Part shown: one piece after another, positions 60,680-64,000 of the stretch
How the letters are laid out: every line of letters begins with the position of its first letter
Numbering within the stretch: the first letter of the stretch is position 1
Source of the DNA: Pseudanabaena sp041687725
Lineage (GTDB): Bacteria > Cyanobacteriota > Cyanobacteriia > Pseudanabaenales > Pseudanabaenaceae
Direction: 5' to 3'
NCBI GenBank assembly: GCA_041687725.1
Contig: JBDNJN010000013.1
Span: 1 to 64,000 of the forward strand
DNA: 64,000 bases
Notes under the pieces: generated by a model
Seen by the model: the letters and a program-made list of their open reading frames with translations, nothing else
Database searches by the model: none
What the model was told of the DNA's origin: nothing
Position numbers and translations under genes: made by a program

Positions 60680-61633
60680 TTAACTCAGCGCCATCAATTC
60701 AGGATCTTGGAATAGGGGCGTACTCAAGTAACGCTCGCCAAAACTAGGCTGAATCATCACGATCATTTTGCCAGCATTTTCAGGACGTTTCGCAATTTGA
60801 ACTGCCGCATAGAGAGCTGCGCCACTCGAAATTCCTGATAGAAGTCCTTCTTCTCGCGCCAATCTGCGTCCAAAGGCGATCGCTTGATCGTCAGTCACAG
60901 GAATAACCTCATCAATCAGTTCTGTTTTCAAAACTTCAGGCACAAATCCCGCACCAATGCCTTGAATTTTGTGAGGACCTGGACGATTACCTGCTAAGAC
61001 TTGGCTATTAGCTGGCTCAACTGCGATCGCTTTAAAACTCGGCTTGCGTGACTTAATCACTTCCGCAATCCCCGTAATCGTGCCACCAGTACCCACACCC
61101 GAAATCAGAAAATCAATTTCTCCATCGGTATCTTCCCAAATCTCTTCCGCCGTAGTCCTCCGATGAATCGCAGGATTGGAAGGATTGCGAAACTGTTGCA
61201 ACATATAAGCATCGGGTGTACTTTCGGTGATTTCCTTAGCCCGACTAATTGCGCCGCTCATGCCTTGAGTTCCAGCCGTCAGTTCGAGCGTAGCTCCATA
61301 GGCGCGTAACATCGCTCGCCGTTCCATACTCATCGTTTCAGGCATGGTCAGGATCAATTTATAACCCTTCGCCGCCGCCACCATTGCCAAAGCAATCCCT
61401 GTATTGCCCGAAGTTGGCTCGACCAAAATTGTCTTGTTTGGCGAAATTAAGCCCTGTTCTTCGGCTTCTTGGATCATGTTTACACCGATGCGATCCTTAA
61501 CCGAGGCGGCGGGATTCATGCCTTCTAGTTTGACGATGATTCTCGCCACGCAGCCTTCAGCCTTGGGGATGCGCTGCAATTCCACTAAGGGGGTATGTCC
61601 GACTAATTCTGTAACATTATTAGCAATTTTCAT
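60680..61633 (-). CDS. cysK: Cysteine synthase A (O-acetylserine sulfhydrylase)
   Basis: PLP enzyme making cysteine from O-acetylserine and sulfide. 317 residues. The PLP lysine is in NPAASVKDRIGVNMI, the substrate loop is VEPTSGNTGIALAM, the phosphate-binding loop is GVGTGGTITG, and GISSGAALYAA is in the C-terminal part. The C-terminus FGERYLSTPLFQD is typical. It starts at ATG 61633. Confidence 0.96.
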   Translation of the reverse strand: MKIANNVTELVGHTPLVELQRIPKAEGCVARIIVKLEGMNPAASVKDRIGVNMIQEAEEQGLISPNKTILVEPTSGNTGIALAMVAAAKGYKLILTMPETMSMERRAMLRAYGATLELTAGTQGMSGAISRAKEITESTPDAYMLQQFRNPSNPAIHRRTTAEEIWEDTDGEIDFLISGVGTGGTITGIAEVIKSRKPSFKAIAVEPANSQVLAGNRPGPHKIQGIGAGFVPEVLKTELIDEVIPVTDDQAIAFGRRLAREEGLLSGISSGAALYAAVQIAKRPENAGKMIVMIQPSFGERYLSTPLFQDPELMALS

Positions 61634-61806
61634 AAATATGCATATATAAATAGGCTTGTAGTCAACTTTAGAGCATTTTTGAGGGTTTGGTAAATTGGCG
61701 ATCGCATTTTTTACAACCCAAACGCGACATACACTAACCGTTTTCGGCTTTAATAGGCATATTGCGATCGCAAGAAAATTTCACAACCCCAATCCCCAAT
61801 TTAATT

Positions 61807-62214
61807 ATGGCTGCTACTTTAAAAGATTTTTTAGAAGAATGTCACACTCTCGGTTTAGTCCGCCTGATCGTCACTAGCGATGCGGGGGTGCTAGAGGCAA
61901 GGGTAAATATCGAGAAGCTTTTTTATGCGGAACTTCCGAAGGGCAAGTATGCGAATATGCATTCGGAACATATCGAGTTTCACCTAAACATGGACAAAAT
62001 CACCGATGTCCGTTTTGAGACTGGCGAAGCTAAGCGCGGCAATTTCACGACCTACGCAATCCGCTTTCTTGATGCTAACGATAAGGCGCAAATGAGTGCT
62101 TTCTTGCAATGGGGTAAACCAGGTGAGTATGCTGAAGGTCAAGTTAGTGCCTGGTCTGCGCTCAAGGACAAGTACGGCGAAACTTGGAAGCCTGAGCCAG
62201 TTGAAAGTGTGTAA
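61807..62214 (+). CDS. ChuX/HutX-like heme-handling family protein
   Basis: 135 residues from ATG 61807; the frame opens 15 codons earlier but conserved sequence starts at MAATLKDFLEECHTLGLVRL. The segments FYAELPKGKYANMHSEHIEFHLNMDKI and RGNFTTYAIRFLDA recall cyanobacterial members of the ChuX/HutX heme-carrier family. No heme oxygenase or transporter gene is nearby, so heme binding is an inference. Assignment is moderate. Confidence 0.6.
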   Translation: MAATLKDFLEECHTLGLVRLIVTSDAGVLEARVNIEKLFYAELPKGKYANMHSEHIEFHLNMDKITDVRFETGEAKRGNFTTYAIRFLDANDKAQMSAFLQWGKPGEYAEGQVSAWSALKDKYGETWKPEPVESV

Positions 62215-62240
62215 AGAATTTTTGTCAAAAGATTACTTCA

Positions 62241-63095
62241 ATGCAAAATCCAAAATCTCAAATCCTACTATATCGGTTCATACTGTTATTCCTTGGGATA
62301 ACTCTTGTATTTGCCTTTTTCAAAATGAATCCCCGCGCACTTGATGTAGTTTTATCCTTTACTGATGGATTAAGAATACGAGTTACTGGAGATACCTCAT
62401 CAAAATCTACAGACTCTAGCCTAACAGTTTATTCAGATTCCAAATTTATATTAATTTTACCTAGTGAAAACAATGATTGGCTTATCATCCCAAAAATCAA
62501 GGGTAAAGACAAAAAAGGGAATGAAGCAACTTTTGAGTTTTACACTTTATTTGGTGTTAATGATGATTATTTTTGGGCTTATGAGAGTTCGGATCGAATT
62601 GAAGACACATCTAGGAAGCGTTTATTAAATGCTGAAAACTTTTTCGATGAACAATTTAATCAAATAGGAATCAAACAGAGAATTGTAAATGCTCTAGATG
62701 TTATATCTGTAGGAGTTGCATCTTGCGAAGGAGCTAAACAGAAAGAGGAAGTTCGTGCAAAAAATCGTGCAAAAGCTATTAGACGTTCAATTAGAACTAT
62801 TGCTACAACTGTAAGAGGTGAACTTCCACTTTTATTGTTAGGTCAGTATCAAGATGAGAAATGTCTTCAACAAAATTCCGACAAAACGCAAGATCAGAGA
62901 AGTATTATTATTATTGGCGTTGTCCAAAAAGATCCAAATGTTGATTTGAATGAAGCCGTTCAAAATGCTATGACTAATTTATCAAGCAGTAAAGAACTAA
63001 AACTAGAGCTAGAAAAATATCTTAAGAATCCAAAACGTTCACCATTAGGCTCTTTAGATCCCAAAAGATATTCTGATTTCACATTGGTGAACTAA
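62241..63095 (+). CDS. Unknown membrane-anchored protein with OmpA-like signature
   Basis: 284 residues; family not recognised. One N-terminal membrane helix (ILLYRFILLFLGITLVFAFF), then a soluble part. ISVGVASCEGAKQKEEVRAKNRAKAIRR is reminiscent of the OmpA/MotB pattern in which an acidic/Asn residue precedes a spaced R-A-xx-I, but the arrangement is looser. QRSIIIIGVVQKD is a further conserved-looking block. AT-rich compared with its neighbours. It starts 26 bases after the ChuX-like gene but composition suggests separate origin. Confidence 0.6.
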   Translation: MQNPKSQILLYRFILLFLGITLVFAFFKMNPRALDVVLSFTDGLRIRVTGDTSSKSTDSSLTVYSDSKFILILPSENNDWLIIPKIKGKDKKGNEATFEFYTLFGVNDDYFWAYESSDRIEDTSRKRLLNAENFFDEQFNQIGIKQRIVNALDVISVGVASCEGAKQKEEVRAKNRAKAIRRSIRTIATTVRGELPLLLLGQYQDEKCLQQNSDKTQDQRSIIIIGVVQKDPNVDLNEAVQNAMTNLSSSKELKLELEKYLKNPKRSPLGSLDPKRYSDFTLVN

Positions 63096-63180
63096 GTTCA
63101 AATAGTTGGAGACACTACAAAAACTTCCAGATGGTGAAAATGCGATCGCGCTTAGTAAAAACTTTAAGTGCGATCGCAAC

Positions 63181-63516
63181 TTAACCTAAAACAACTAAAA
63201 TTGACTCAGAAGTATTACTGTCAAGAGAATAAATTTGCACTTTATATTTAGTAATGAGAGCTACAAGAGTATCACGATCACAATTTCCAATCCTTAACCA
63301 AATCAATTTAGGCGGGTGTCCGTAAAGTAAACTGCGTTGATAAAAATCTGAATCTTTAGAAACAATCGCAAACCCATTATTACGAGCATATTCCCAAACA
63401 TCCTCATCAGGAAATCCCTTTAAACCACAATCACGAACATGGATACTTTCTGGGAAATCCAAGGATAATATGCGTGGCAATTTTGGTGATAAATTTTCGT
63501 CAAACAGCAACTTCAT
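63181..63516 (-). CDS. DUF5615 PIN-like toxin
   Basis: 111 residues, full length. MKLLFDENLSPKLPRIL at the start, HVRDCGLKGFPDEDVWEYARNNG and FAIVSKDSDFYQRSLLYGHPPKLIWLRIGN are the family blocks; the acidic residues D6, E7, D62-type and D64-type positions form a putative PIN-like metal site. Its start overlaps the DUF433 gene by 17 bp. Together they form an intact toxin-antitoxin pair; compare the broken pair at 36148-36485. Confidence 0.88.
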   Translation of the reverse strand: MKLLFDENLSPKLPRILSLDFPESIHVRDCGLKGFPDEDVWEYARNNGFAIVSKDSDFYQRSLLYGHPPKLIWLRIGNCDRDTLVALITKYKVQIYSLDSNTSESILVVLG

Positions 63517-63745
63517 AGGGAACCACTGTTAAACGGCGATCACGATCGGCAGCAAAAGCAAAACAGGCTTGGATATCGGCGATCGTTAGATCTGGAAAAT
63601 CATCCAACACTTCTTCAACACTCATTCCACCGCCAAGATAGTCAAACACATCTGAAACAGCAATGCGCGTGTTAACTATACAAGGCTTGCCACTGCGAAT
63701 ATTAGGGTTGATGCGTATGCGTTGTCGATAGCTCATCATAGCCAA
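63500..63745 (-). CDS. DUF433 antitoxin
   Basis: 81 residues: RQRIRINPNIRSGKPCIVNTRIAVSDVFDYLGGGMSVEEVLDDFPDLT and then DIQACFAFAADRDRR, the standard DUF433 winged-helix pattern. First gene of the pair with DUF5615. Likely neutralises the toxin and represses its own promoter in 63746-63800. Confidence 0.88.
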   Translation of the reverse strand: MAMMSYRQRIRINPNIRSGKPCIVNTRIAVSDVFDYLGGGMSVEEVLDDFPDLTIADIQACFAFAADRDRRLTVVPYEVAV

Positions 63746-63839
63746 AATTTATACCTAGCTAGCTTACTTCGATTATAGCAGCAGATTTTCCTACCATACG
63801 CTATGTTAGGATTTTAGATAATTTTAGTATTTAAACAAT

Positions 63840-64000
63840 ATGAAAAGCCAGTTATTACAATTAGCTTTCGAGATAGAGCTTCAAGACGGAGAGAAATTAA
63901 CACTTCCCAGCTCCATAGTAGAAGGAATCGGCAAAGGCAAATGGCTCATTACCATTCAGCCAAAAACTGCAATAGGCGATCGCGCCCATGATGCTTTCTT
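63840..64000 (+). CDS. Probable antitoxin, N-terminal part (cut by the window end)
   Basis: ATG 63840 opens a frame that continues past the window. It reads MKSQLLQLAFEIELQDGEKL, then LPSSIVEGIGKGKWLITIQPK and HDAF, resembling small cyanobacterial antitoxins that precede PIN-type toxins. The toxin would lie beyond position 64000. Confidence 0.55.
   Translation, partial: MKSQLLQLAFEIELQDGEKLTLPSSIVEGIGKGKWLITIQPKTAIGDRAHDAF

Overview
The window looks like a chromosomal segment of a filamentous, Pseudanabaena-like cyanobacterium (genus is inference). The octamer GCGATCGC (HIP1) is scattered throughout. There is a complete kaiABC clock cluster, photosystem II proteins (Psb28, PsbU), a plant-type ferredoxin, ndhD, the bicarbonate transporter pair sbtA/sbtB, two cyanobacterial-type FtsH proteases and atpD-atpC.

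Layout. 1-7.4 kb: the tail of a TnpB transposase, glyS, petF, murJ, then sbtA-sbtB on the minus strand and a Uma2-family gene. 7.4-14.5 kb: a block (CPP1-like gene, nadE, ftsH4-type, PAS adenylate cyclase) bounded by two almost identical 323-bp inverted elements, each inserted exactly at a start codon. 14.5-20.2 kb: a hybrid histidine kinase divergent from kaiA-kaiB-kaiC. 20.2-33.4 kb: mostly housekeeping (lumenal pentapeptide protein, rpsN, lipA, a DUF389 protein, fmt, a TPR protein, ftsH3-type, tRNA-Leu(CAG), 1-Cys peroxiredoxin, NIL-domain protein, alkyltransferase-like protein, purU, psb28, thrC). 33.4-45.9 kb: an accessory stretch, interrupted by atpD-atpC, with a HEPN/P-loop ATPase operon, a DUF433/truncated DUF5615 pair, mazEF, a HicB remnant, a two-gene restriction-modification system, a 174-bp MITE with 9-bp target duplications, a DUF1016 fragment and a stop-interrupted gene. 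46-51.9 kb: leuS (with two unusual insertions), ndhD, psbU and a small acidic protein. 51.9-56.6 kb: a Zorya-like defence locus (zorA, zorB and a zorC-like gene, with no recognisable zorD or zorE) preceded by an unrecognised gene and followed by a CHAT-domain remnant. 56.6-64 kb: ftsY, cobS, a carboxyl-terminal protease, cysK, a ChuX/HutX-like gene, an unknown membrane-anchored protein, an intact DUF433/DUF5615 pair and the start of a probable antitoxin.

Non-coding structure is dense: many intrinsic terminators, a dispersed family of long palindromes whose arms differ in sequence but remain complementary, a second dispersed repeat of about 110 bp, and a 20-bp palindrome present four times, three of them in tandem. 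The best candidates for undescribed biology are the Zorya-like locus without its usual nuclease, the HEPN-ATPase operon, and the paired start-codon-targeting elements. All product names rest on motif and sequence recognition by eye; no database search was run.
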